Under the pieces are notes generated by a model. It was not told the origin of the DNA. It saw only the letters and a program-made list of their open reading frames with translations, and ran no database searches. The translations under genes and the position numbers were made by a program. This document shows, in pieces, positions 38,436-48,755 of a DNA stretch of 64,000 bases. Numbering within the stretch: position 1 is the stretch's first letter; each line of letters opens with the position of its first letter. Source of the stretch: Phalacrocorax aristotelis (taxonomy: Eukaryota; Chordata; Aves; Suliformes; Phalacrocoracidae); the NCBI RefSeq assembly GCF_949628215.1, contig NC_134288.1, forward strand, positions 6,687,182-6,751,181, given 5' to 3'.

Positions 38436-38622
38436 AAGAGGGGAGGTGGGGAGAACTGCTGGGCAACTGCAGAAGTCAGGAGAGAGGAGTAAGAATATGT
38501 GAGAGGAACAGCCCTGCAGACACCAAGGTCAGTGAAGAAGAAGGGGGAGGAGGTGCTCCAGGTGCCAGAGCAGAGACTCCCCTGCAGCCCCTGGTGAAGA
38601 CCACGGTGAGGCAGGCTGTGCC

Positions 38623-38739
38623 CCTGCAGCCCCTGGAGGTTAACCATGGAGCAGATACCCACCTGCAGCTCCTGAAGGTTAACCATGGAGCAGATTTCCA
38701 CCTGCAGCCCGTGGAGGACCCCACACCAGAGCACGTGGG
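38623..38739 (+). repeat. 39-bp tandem repeat inside the LTR
   Basis: Units starting with CCTGCAGC begin at 38,623, 38,662 and 38,701, an exact 39-bp spacing. The first two share the GGTTAACCATGGAGCAGAT core; the third has diverged. A related 42-bp unit precedes them at 38,581. Unit lengths of 39 and 42 are multiples of three. Confidence 0.8.
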
Positions 38740-39234
38740 TGCCCAAAGGAGGCCGTGACCCCGTGGCAAGCCTGTGCTGGCGCAGGCTCCTGGCAGGACC
38801 TGTGGATCCGTGGAGACAGGAGCCTGTGCTGGAGCAGGTTTGCTGGCAGGACTGGTGACGCTGGGGGGGACCCACGCTGGAGCAGTCTGTTCCCAGAGGA
38901 CTGCACCCCATGGAAGGGGCCCACACTGGAGCAGTTCCTGAAGAACTGCAGCCCGTGGGAAGGAGCCACATTGGAGAAGTTTATGGAGGGCTGTCTCCCA
39001 TGGGAGGGACCCCATGCTGGAGCAGGGGAAGAGTGTGAGGAGTCCTCCTCTGAAGAGGAAGGAGCAGCAGAGACAATGGGTGATAGTCCAATGCCGACCC
39101 CAATTCTCCATCCCCCTGCGCTGCTCAGGGGAGGAGGCAGAGAATTCAGGAGTGAAGTTAAGCCCAGGAAGAAGGGAGGGGTGGGAGAAAGTGTTTTAAG
39201 ATTTAGTTTTTATTTTCTCATTAGTGTAGTCTGA
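38683..39234 (+). CDS. Open frame within the LTR (hypothetical, probably non-functional)
   Basis: This frame is free of stops for 183 codons, from just after a TAA at 38,680-38,682 to a TAG at 39,232-39,234. It spans the tandem-repeat body of the LTR. The middle is built of 15-residue repeats with a C-x-PW-[EK]-G pattern. A glutamate- and serine-rich stretch (EECEESSSEEEGAAE) follows, and the end is basic. No membrane segment or catalytic motif is visible, and no good ATG lies near the start. Two minus-strand frames (191 and 211 codons) are open over the same bases, so openness may simply reflect repeat units whose length is a multiple of three. I do not recognise a retroviral protein in it. 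Coding potential is unproven. Confidence 0.2.
   Translation, partial: PWSRFPPAARGGPHTRARGCPKEAVTPWQACAGAGSWQDLWIRGDRSLCWSRFAGRTGDAGGDPRWSSLFPEDCTPWKGPTLEQFLKNCSPWEGATLEKFMEGCLPWEGPHAGAGEECEESSSEEEGAAETMGDSPMPTPILHPPALLRGGGREFRSEVKPRKKGGVGESVLRFSFYFLISVV
38900..39030 (+). repeat. 45-bp tandem repeat inside the LTR
   Basis: Units begin at 38,900, 38,945 and 38,990, an exact 45-bp spacing. Each holds a CTG..CCC.TGG start followed by a CA(C/T).(C/T)TGGAG(C/A)AG core. In the + frame that is open here they encode a 15-residue periodic motif of the form C-x-PW-[EK]-G, followed in the first two units by a TLE[QK]F segment. Confidence 0.8.
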
Positions 39235-39244
39235 TTTGATTGGT

Positions 39245-39250
39245 AATAAA
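39245..39250 (+). terminator. LTR polyadenylation signal AATAAA
   Basis: A perfect AATAAA in the 3' part of the LTR, about 185 bp from its end, consistent with the R region of a retroviral LTR read in the + direction. Confidence 0.6.
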
Positions 39251-39433
39251 TTAATCTAATTTCCCCAAGTCATGTCTGTTTTACCTATGACAGTATTTTC
39301 TGAGTGATCTCCCTGCCCTTATCTTGACCCGCAAGCCTTTTGTTATATTTTCTCTCCCCTGTCCAGCTGAGGAGTGGAGTGATAGAGCTGCTTTGGTGGG
39401 CAACTGGCATCCAGCCCAGGTCAACCCATCACA

Positions 39434-39438
39434 AAGAT
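39434..39438. repeat. Target-site duplication, right copy
   Basis: AAGAT directly after the terminal CA of the LTR, identical to the left copy at 38,238-38,242. Confidence 0.85.
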
Positions 39439-41474
39439 ACTTGAATGTAATCAGGAGAGGAGGTGGGTGCCTCCACAGGCCGATTCATCCTTTCTGTCTG
39501 GGGCAAACATCTTAGGGCAGATGAATCAGTTTGTGGAGATCCCTGCCTTTTTCCCAGGACAGCCAAGGAAGTCTAGACTGTAAGCTTAGATTAGTCACTT
39601 AACTTCTAGGGAGCCGTAGTGAAGCAAAAACATTGCACCCTAGACATGTTTCAGGCTATATGGGTAGGTACAATGAACCCAGGTCTCACTCTCAGAACCA
39701 TACGAGCCTTGCTGGGCAGTGAGTTATTAGTGAGTTATTTCCTGAGACCAAGGGTGGGAAGTGCCCACTCTTGTTCCCAAGCTCTGCTCACAGCCATCTC
39801 CCACATCATTAAAGAAGACACAGGTATGGAGTTAGAAGAGGAGAAGTATACAGTCAGGTCATTGTTTTTCCCATCTGTAGAAACTTGCAGGGCCAGATTC
39901 CCACCTGAAGATCCTGCCCCCCAACTCTCGGGCATATTTTTCCCAGCGTTAATCAGAAGGTGGAGTGGAAGCACTTGTAATGTCCTGGCAATAAGGAGAA
40001 AGGCGAGAAATGAGAGAGATGGAGGGGAGGGAGGGAAATTCATTTGTTGAGATGATGGAGTGACTCCTTCAAATGAAAAATTAATGATGATTAAAACAAT
40101 GATTGAGACTGTCCATTTGAATTTTAAAGGTGTATTATCCCAACCAAGGGGCCCCACTGCTCAGCACCTCTTCCTACTGATTACCGTCTAGCTTTCCATT
40201 TTCATATAACCTTGAAATACAATAAAGTCAATGTATGCACAAGGATTCTCTTTTTCTGATGGATCGAGTGATGCAAATGGACCTTTTTTTTTCTTTTTGT
40301 CTATCACCCTTTACCTAGAATCTAAGTCTAAGTCCCTACACCATTTCTTTTTTAGAGGCATGAGAGGAAGCTCTGTGTCCACTCAGTATGTTTTGTATTT
40401 CTAGTGGCCAGAGGTAAATCTACTGAGTATTGGAAAACAAACAAACAAACAAAAGATTCTTTTTCTTTTCATTTCGTATCTGACTTGGTCATTAGGAATG
40501 TGCAAAACACTCAACTCCTCCTCTGAATTAAGATGTTTTATATCACTTAATCCCCACAGCAGCAATTAATGGCTTTATTCTGCCTCCTACTCCTACTCCT
40601 CGCAGCACCCATGTTGTTCTTCCTACAGCGGCACCACAGCGTTTCCTTTGCTGGAGATCACATTGGCCAGTTTTTTTGCAACGCAGATAAACTCTCTTTG
40701 CATGATTCCCAGGGGAGAGAAACAGAACAGAAGATCCCCTTTTGGAAACCAGCTTCTTTTTTATATGCTGCCTTCCACCGTCACAAAAACGTTGCACACC
40801 ATATCCTTCCATTCCAGATCTTATATCCAACAAGCTTTTGCTGACTGCATAACCTTCACTAACCTGAAATTCCCGAGCAGTCCCAGGAGCTCAATGCATC
40901 TTGGAATAAAATTTTTGTAATGTCATTTAAGGGTATTCCTAATCCAGAATTATTGAGGAGGCCTGGGTCATGGGAATTGAGTTTGACACTTGACAAATAC
41001 TTGGCTTTGTGTAAATGGACAGGCCACTGAAATAACTGCCTTTGGATGTCACATGAAGAGAAATTAATTCTTTATTAACTTCCGCAATGATAATCTAATA
41101 AACTCGTTTGGTCTACTAGTTTCAGCACTTAAAGCGCTCAGTCGATTGGATGCAAATAGATTTTTTTCATCCCCTCTGGAACGATGCCTCTGTAGTGTGC
41201 AAAGGGACATCAGTGTGAAAAGCCAGGCCTGGCATGTCAGGATGCGGTGCACATGTTCAGGTCCTGCTACTGCTTAGTGCGAGGGAGACAGGCACAGCAG
41301 AAAGACAAATAGCAGGGGCTAGAAAAATACTCTATTAGGAATGAAAGGGGTTTTTATTAAAAATTTATATTTTAAACACATTTGCTTTGACTTGAATTCA
41401 GATCCCTTTTCTCCTTAATCAGGTGTTTTAAAATACTATACAAGGAACCAGTATATTAGCTGTTTCCTTTTAGT
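39439..41474. other. Unique non-coding sequence, no gene recognised
   Basis: Frames of up to 143 codons (39,619-40,050 on +) and 140 codons (39,735-40,157 on -) overlap on opposite strands and show no domain. No named repeat apart from a short CAAA microsatellite. Confidence 0.5.
40434..40454. repeat. (CAAA)n microsatellite
   Basis: Four CAAA units flanked by A residues, read directly. Confidence 0.85.
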
Positions 41475-41580
41475 GTTATAGCACAAGACATTAGTCCCAG
41501 GCTCTAGGACTCTTTGTTGGATGCTGCACAAATACAAAGAAAGCTAGAGTTCCTGTCCTAAAATTTTAGTGGCATAGGCT
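41475..41580 (-). repeat. Ancient amniote interspersed repeat, copy 2
   Basis: This stretch follows the reverse complement of the old repeat at 30,605-30,715. Shared landmarks in order are a TAGCAC-like word, an ATTAGTCC block, a GG...AGGACTCTTTGTTGGATGC block, and an AAATAC word. Both copies are heavily diverged. The strand is given relative to copy 1. Confidence 0.45.
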
Positions 41581-42984
41581 AAAAATAAAAATGGAACTAT
41601 GTGGACCAAGCAAGCCTTTAATTCTAGAAGCCAAGTGTGTTCGACGAGAAAATAAGTCTGTAATATGTGACCTAAGTGTCAAATCAACGCAGCCATTGCC
41701 ACTCCGAGGTTGGATTTCAAATGTCAAGCCACAAGCTGCTGTAGACTGACCAGGAACCATGTGCAAAATAAACAAACAAAAAGGCTATATAACAGAGAGT
41801 GAAACATGACCTCGCTCTGCTCATTTCAGAGGAGAGACCTTCCCATCAAGAGAAGAGGGACGCTTGCTGATCAGTCTGATGCACTTTCTGTGTCGTATTT
41901 CTATATGCCTGATTCTGTTGACACAGACTTCAGAGTGTTCAAGACTACTGCTTTGCCTATCGAAAAACTCATGCAACTGTGATCTTTTTCATACTGGTAC
42001 AAACTAGAACCAGCAATCAACCTGGCTTTGATCAGAATATCTACACCGCACCACCGCTGGTTGCCCTACGCTCACACAGCACATCCCCACCGGCAGTACA
42101 GCCCAACAGGAGCCAGCTCAAAGACCCAAGGCAAGGCATGCTTCTTGCTTACAGGTGTTTGTTACCCCCCCGTTGGTGCAGCACGTCAAAAATGGTTCAT
42201 TTGCAAAAGCCAAATATTTATTACTGTTTGCTAACCAAGTTGCTCCATAACAACATGAAAAACAGTGAAGTCTAAATCTGTCGGTTCCATGTAAATATAT
42301 AATTTACACAGGAATATATAAATATATGCATGCATTTTTACTTCCGATTAGTGGCAATTATTCTACGAAAGAGATGCTGAAAATAGATTAAGGGTTTTCT
42401 AAATTGCCTTAAGTATCAGTACTCTCTCTGCTTCTCTTCTCAGAGGCAACATGGGATGGAGGTCTACTCCTCTGGCCCACTGTGTCCTGCTCTGTGGCTT
42501 CTCTGTAGAGCTCCCAGGGAGGTCAGGGTCAACCACCAAAAGGGCTGATGTCTCTGAATTCTTACAGAGTCAAAGAAGAAACAGATTCAGGGTGATCCAG
42601 AGTGCCCAGATGAGTTTCATCCTCTGAATTTGCCTCAGCAACACCAGCTCCAGCTTTGCTTCCTGAGTACTTCTGAGACCAAAGTAATCAGCTGCCTTTA
42701 TTTTGGAATAATGTTCTCACTGGCAGTCTGATGCCCTGGAGGACCTGAGCCTTGCTGCCTGCATAGCTTCATAAACAGGATTTTGGCTTCTTCATGAAAA
42801 AATGTCTTCTTTTTGTTAAATCTGTGCTAATGAGTGGCTTGTTGGAGACCCTCCCCAGCCAGCCTCTCTGCTCTCTGCCCTCACTCCAATGCGTAGCTTT
42901 ACATGGCAGTCTCTAGGTTTGTCCCTCACCATTTATTTCTCAGAGTTTGGCATGAACATAATTAATAGCTGCGTATTGAATAGG
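41581..42984. other. Unique non-coding sequence, no gene recognised
   Basis: AT-rich unique sequence near 42,270-42,400, otherwise ordinary. No exon or named repeat is supported. Confidence 0.5.
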
Positions 42985-43130
42985 CTCACGGAATCACAGA
43001 AAATAATCCAGAAGAGATCACCAAAGGTCCTGCAGTCCTTTCCTCCATGCCACGCCAGCAATTCTACCTCTGCTATTCTCAGCAGACGTTTGTCTAGTCC
43101 AACACCGATGCTGCATTTGTTAATGTGCAA
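42985..43130 (-). mobile_element. Possible old CR1 fragment, reverse orientation
   Basis: The block begins with CACGGAATCACAGAAAAT, which is how the terminal octamers of a CR1 3' end look on the opposite strand. It is followed by AGAAGAGATCACC and later TTTGTCTAGTCCAAC, words typical of the reverse complement of decayed CR1 3' ends. Divergence is high. The inner border is uncertain. Confidence 0.4.
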
Positions 43131-45996
43131 GAGGGATGAGGCCACAGACTGGTCTTCAGCTTCGCTAACACCATGGGCTCTAGCAACACCCAGAAGCCAG
43201 TCTTTGCTGCTGTCAGGGTGGGAAACGAGTGTCTGTGACATCCTTCACTGTTTGCTGAAGTATGTCCTACTGTAGCCTTAGCCAAGGTCTCTGCCTCTGT
43301 CTATGAGAAGTAGCTGTTATTTATAGGCCACTCTCCACTTCCTCGTGATGCTGGATATAGAAGCAATAAAGAGGTAGTGAACATCCCGCTGTTTACAACA
43401 CATTTTCATTATTTCTCACCAGCAGCAGCTGATGGGGAGGGACACCTCAGATGTGAGGTGAGAAGCTGCTTCTCTTGCTTGAAGACTCTGCTGTTATCGC
43501 ACTCTGCCACACAGATATTGTTAATATCACAAGGGCATGGATGTTGGATCCTGAGGTCCTCAAAGACCATAAATATCGTGCTGGCAGGTTTAGGGGTTTG
43601 TCTGGGATTTTACTTCAGATCTGGGGAGGGTTTTCATCTTGCAGAAGGAACAGAATAATGATGTTTCCCACAGCTGTAGTTTGCTACTCATTTCTCCTGG
43701 ATGGACACCTGGTTTCAGGGACCATCTGCTGCTTTTTCCAAAGCCGATACCAGAAACATCTCTCCACGTGAGAAGTAGGTGGGTGTCTCAAGGCAGCCTG
43801 CTGTGGGAAGGAGCCAGGACATGGCAGAAGTGCAACTGTTAGCTGCAGCGGCACGGTCGGCTGCTGTGCGACAGCACCATCGTGTCCTTTCCCAGAGAAC
43901 TGGGGGCTTTCAGCCATTCTGGGGGATGGGGGCATGGCCAAGAGCTCTGGAGCACTCTCCAAACCAGGCTGGCACAGTGCTGCGTGCGTGCAGACCTCCT
44001 CCTTTTGTCCACTGGGAGAGGAGGATTTCAGGGAAGAAATTCCAGGCAATGCGATACTTTTCAGACCTCAGTTATTTTTTGTAATCCCCTAGAAAGCAGT
44101 TTAAGAGTATTAAACACATTTTACCAAGTAAATCAAGGCATGGGTGTAGCAACAGCTTAGCTTAACCCATATAATGTGCCAGGGGCAGTGCAGGCTTACA
44201 ACATTACTGTGAAAGCACCATCCACTTGCAGCCAGGGCACTAGGAATTGAAATCTGCTGCATGGGAAGCAGTCTGAGAGACACGCTTTCCAGTTCAAGAG
44301 GCATCGGTCTGTCCCCCTATCTCCTTGATTGCTGGACAGTGTGACAAACGTGGTTTATTACTCTAACATTCTTGTTTTCACAAAGAGGAATAAGAACCAG
44401 AACGGTCTTAAAATCAAGAGCAAAATTCTCTTGCATTAGAAAAATAAACTGCTTCCCCCAGGCTCAGAGAACGCTCATTCATTACTGAGTCTTGTTTGCA
44501 AAGAAATTTTAAGCAAATGTTGATAATAACAGGACACAATGGAAAATTATAGTCCTGTACAGCTTTCATATTGCATTAGTTCAGATCTACTTGCACCACC
44601 TGTTTAATTTCACCTTTCTCCCACTGATACCTCCTGGAGATTTCAGGACTACCTCCCTACATCTATATTTGGGTATAATTTGAGTGTAATTTGATACGTA
44701 ATTAGGGTAAAATAGAAGACTGAGTATTTAACTACCCATACATCTCTCTCTAATTTAAATAATTCCTAATATATCTAACTAGTTTGCCTCATACTGCACT
44801 GATGTGTATTGAGCTGGCGATAATGAAATAAGGAATGTGAGGGGGAAAAATGTTATTTCAGAGTCGGAAGATCACCAATTAATGACATGAAAAGCCTAGT
44901 GGGAATATCTGCACACTTAATGCCCCTTCTGCTTCAAATATAATGCGGCCATAGTCTCTGGCGTGAGGGCTCTCAGAACAGTCTTTAGAACAACTTGTGT
45001 TTCTGTGAAGCTGTCTCAATGTGAACAAATGTCCCACAGCCTCTGGACAGGACTTAAACATACAGAGGGTAAGAAATAAGATGAATTTCACTCTAGCTAG
45101 CTTCAGCAACATCTTAGACATTGCATTTAAGAGGGGAACAAATTGTCTTTTGCAGTTGTATCTCCCTCTCTCTCTCTTTCTCTTTAAGCCAGATTACTGG
45201 CTTTAAAAAGTAGCCTAAATTTGAGATGGTTAATGTTAGGTGAGTTCAGCTCCTTGGTGTGTGACTATACACCCCTGTCAACTTGGTATACCATTTCACA
45301 GTCAGGGAATTGTTCAGCTGTTGAACGGGAGCTGGATGGGTTTTATGCTGGTGAAACAGCACTGCTGGATTTCATCCTGTAATGTGGGAAATACTTTAGC
45401 ACATTCCTGTCTTAAACACTATAGATTGTCCCCCTCATGCCTAAACAGGGGCAGGTGCTGATGGATGCACAGGCAGGCAAGAAGTAAGATGTGGCTACAT
45501 ATCTGAGGTTTCCGAATGTCATTCTATCTTCATCAATGGCAGGGGGGGGAAATGGCAAAAAAAAGGAAGTTTTTGAGGGGTAAAAAAAGTTTAATTTTGA
45601 CAAGGATGAAAAGTTTTATTATGATATTGGTCAGCTACTTTCACACAATGTAAAATATATCCATTTAAATGGTACAATTTTAGTATGTAAAATATTGAAA
45701 ATACAGTACAATGTAGCCTAATACCAGCTGGTTATTGCAAAAAAACAGTGCCTGTGGAAGCTGTTAACCATTCCGTTGAAAATGTCGACAAAATCTACTC
45801 TTTGCAGTGGAATGCTTTAATGTAGAGGGATCATAACTCTCACTGGAAAATTATTTTTCAAGAAATTTTCAATCCACACAAGAGTACAGCAAAAACCAGT
45901 CCATGCACAGGATCCTGGCCAGCCTGGGCTCCCGCCTGCCATGTGCTGGTGCAGAACCAACACTTTTCCCCATGACAAATCCTGGGGCAAAAGAAT
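43131..45996. other. Unique non-coding sequence, no gene recognised
   Basis: No gene or named repeat. The region 44,340-44,880 is AT-rich and repeat-free, with many ATTA cores and no long frames. It may be regulatory but nothing more specific can be said. Confidence 0.5.
45162..45184. repeat. CT-rich microsatellite
   Basis: An interrupted run of CT units, polypyrimidine on the + strand. Confidence 0.75.
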
Positions 45997-46662
45997 ATGT
46001 CAGCTGAATTTCCTTGGGGTATGTTTTTATGTTTTTTTCCTCAGCGTAATCCCCACTGTTCCTTCCAAACCGTTTCTACGGATGCCAACAAGAGTTCTTG
46101 TATATCAGGGCATGCTGCTTCCTGCACCCCAATGGCTTCCCCTACTCCACTGCTGCCTACCTGCAATGCCACCAATGATGCACCCCCCAAAATATCAGGT
46201 CACCCTGCTGTCCCGCTTAGGAGCATTGCTCCACAATCTTTCATACTTCCAGGGCAGCTAAGTGGGGTGGTGAAATCCTCAGTGCTAATTCGCAGCATCT
46301 CCTGTGGGGCAGCTCCCAGCCTTGCTCCCACCACATCATCGCATTCCCGATGCAGTGCGGGCATCTGGAAACCCCCGGCTCGCTTGCTCACACGCTCCCT
46401 CCCCCTTCCTTGTCAGGGTTTCTTTCTGTGCAGAACAGATGGGCACAAGCTGTTTGGGAACCACTGCCCTTCCCTCCCCCAGACCCCACGGAAAGATGCA
46501 TCACCGGAGCAGGGAGCAATCCCCTCCCGGCTGTGGCACAGCACCCTTTTCAGAGGGGCAGGTAAAAGTTTAACCAGGCTGCCTTTCAGTAGTGGAGGCA
46601 GAGCCGCCTTTCATAGCCATGATAAATTGCTCCTGTCAAAACTACATGAATGCTCATATTGA
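45997..46662 (+). other. Longest open frame in the window, probably not a gene
   Basis: An ATG-started frame of 221 codons lies in C-rich sequence. It is rich in serine, proline and leucine, with scattered cysteines and no signal peptide, membrane segment or recognisable domain. It has neither a polyadenylation signal directly after it nor splice context that would argue for an intronless gene. C-rich DNA is poor in stop codons, so a frame of this size in 64 kb is not surprising. I leave it as non-coding unless expression or conservation shows otherwise. Confidence 0.3.
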
Positions 46663-48714
46663 AAAGCTCTTCTTTCTTTCTTTTTAACTTTCCCCCTCTC
46701 TCCAGTCACACGGCGTCTCTCGGTTGTTAGCCAACATTTAATGCCCACTTAGTCAAAGGGCACTTCCACTCCTCCTCATCTCTCTGTCCTGTCCCCTGGG
46801 GCTGCTGGGGCTGAGCTGTCACAGGAATACTGAAAAGGGATAAAATAAAAAAGACGGGGTGAGGAAGAAACCCTTTAATGCTTTTTGGGCTTTTGATTTC
46901 ATTTGGGTCCTTCCACCAGTAGTCCCTAATCAAAGCAATTGTAGGATGAAGAGGTAGACAGAGGGACATCTTCCAAGGAAGTTTCCAATTGTCAGTATGT
47001 TCTAAGTTAATAGTTTAGTTTTATTTTATAATATTATATTTTATAATATTTTCCAAAGTTGTTAATGAATGCATAATGTAAAACAATCTGACACACCTCC
47101 TGTCCAGCAGATGTGCAGCAGCAAGGCCAAAGCGTCCTGGAGGTGTCCCAGGCAGGCAGAGCCTGCCCAGCAATTGCTGCAGTTCTAGACCTTTCCCCAC
47201 CTGTCAGCAGGTGCCTTTGCTCCATGGGTGCTCCAGGGCAGGAGCTACGGCTGGTGTAATCTCAGGCGGGGGTGGGGGGATCAGTCTTGGTTGTGGAATT
47301 CCCCCCACTTAGTCCAAAACTGCCTATAGTTGCCAACCTGCTGGCCCTGCAGCAGCACTGCTCTGTTAGGGCTGGTACCATAACAATGGTCACAGAGGCC
47401 CTAAACAGTTACAGTGGTCACAGAGGAATGGCTAGGAGGATGGCCTGGTTGTCACCATGAAGATCCTGTGAACCAATTGTCTGTTCTTAGGTTTGGGACT
47501 ATCAGGAAGGATGGGTTTGGGGTGCTTGTCAAGCAAAAACCCAGCTCAGCCTGGCCTGGCCAGTCACTCAGCTACCTCAGATTCGCACCTCCAGGACAGG
47601 GGTTAAAGTCAATAAAAAGAAAGCTGACCCAAACATCCATGCACAGCACCACACCTTTGTGTTGGTGCCATATTTGAGCATGTAATACCCACAAGCTCGT
47701 CCTCTTCTCCCTATAAGCTTGCTGTAAGGAACTGGGATGACAGGACACGGTACAGCTGTCCCCAGCTGTGCTGCTCTGACGCCTGTCCCCAGTCAAAGCC
47801 CACGGTCCGATGGGATCATGGCACTCACAGCACACCTGGCTCCCCGGGCGCTGTGTTTCACCCAACATGGCTGTGGGAAATACCCAAACCCTGGAGTGCC
47901 TGCAGCTCTCCTTTTAGAACATTTCTCCCTTCTCCACAGCGCCTAAGTGGTAAAAGCTACCTACAAATTCAGCTCCAGACATTCAACACACATCATCTAA
48001 GAAGAGATTTCAGACCTATTCCCACACTCTGCTCTAATTCCTTCCTCTCGTGTTTTCTGTCCATGCTGATATCTAGCCATCGCCCAGCACTCCCAATATA
48101 TCCTCCAGACCGTAAATATATATGCTGCTGCCCTGCTACAGCAATCAGTGACAGCAATATCTGGCACACACACACAGAGCTTTCCTAGGTGCATCTTCTC
48201 TGTGACAAATATTTCTGCTACGGTCCTCATAGCTAGTTACAGTGTCACTACGCTTATCGCTATCGGCCTCCCATAGGGTTCAGCAGTATCCACATCTATA
48301 TATGTATTTTGGGATATTAATACCATCAAGACACTCTTGTTATCCCAGCTTGCTTGCTCATTAACCCTTGTTATAGCCATATATACACAGTATACATACA
48401 ATGAAGACTGCACAGCTCTAACTCTGTTCCCACTTACCTATATAATCCCAGATATTTTAATAAAGACCAGGATTTTCCCATATATACACTCTCATTTTAA
48501 GGGCTGTGTTTCTTCTGACTGCAACAGAGTCACTGGGAAAGATTTGCTCTCCAATGAGCAAAAGAAAAGGGATGTTTAAAGAACAACTGAGTAATCTCCA
48601 GAGGCTGCCATTCAAGAATCACGTCAGCACAGGCTGAAAGTCAGGCCTGATCCTTTCTTCAGCTGGCTGCCATCGTTATCTCCAGCTCTGGCAGTGGCCT
48701 GCTGACATTTCACA
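46663..48714. other. Unique non-coding sequence, no gene recognised
   Basis: Contains a short AT-rich tandem pair at 47,024-47,052 (ATTTTATAATATT repeated) and several TATATA-type words at 48,095-48,490. No exon or named repeat is supported. Confidence 0.5.
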
Positions 48715-48755
48715 GATCATTTTCTCTCTCCGTGCCTCAGTTTCCCCTTGCCATC
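48715..48755 (-). repeat. Possible MIR-type SINE fragment, reverse orientation
   Basis: The string CTCCGTGCCTCAGTTTCCCC is the hallmark of the MIR core read on the opposite strand. Only this short block is convincing; flanking similarity fades quickly. Confidence 0.35.

Larger units (their letters stand above)
38243..39433 (+). mobile_element. Solo endogenous retrovirus LTR (bird ERVL-like)
   Basis: A complete 1,191-bp long terminal repeat starts with TG (TGTATTGAG) and ends with CA (CCCATCACA), flanked by a perfect 5-bp AAGAT duplication. The sequence matches an LTR type I recognise as widespread in bird genomes. Its + orientation is set by a TATA-like TATTTAAG at 38,428-38,435 and a polyadenylation signal AATAAA at 39,245-39,250. 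No internal gag, pol or env sequence is present on either side, so this is a solo LTR left by recombination between the two LTRs of a provirus. The long body between the TATA-like motif and AATAAA is built largely of tandem 39-45 bp units. The 5-bp duplication favours the ERVL class; a formal family assignment needs a repeat library. Confidence 0.9.

Noticed and set aside
38396-39111. Minus-strand frames of 191 and 211 codons
   Set aside because: They are antisense to the LTR and stay open because its internal repeat units are multiples of three bases.
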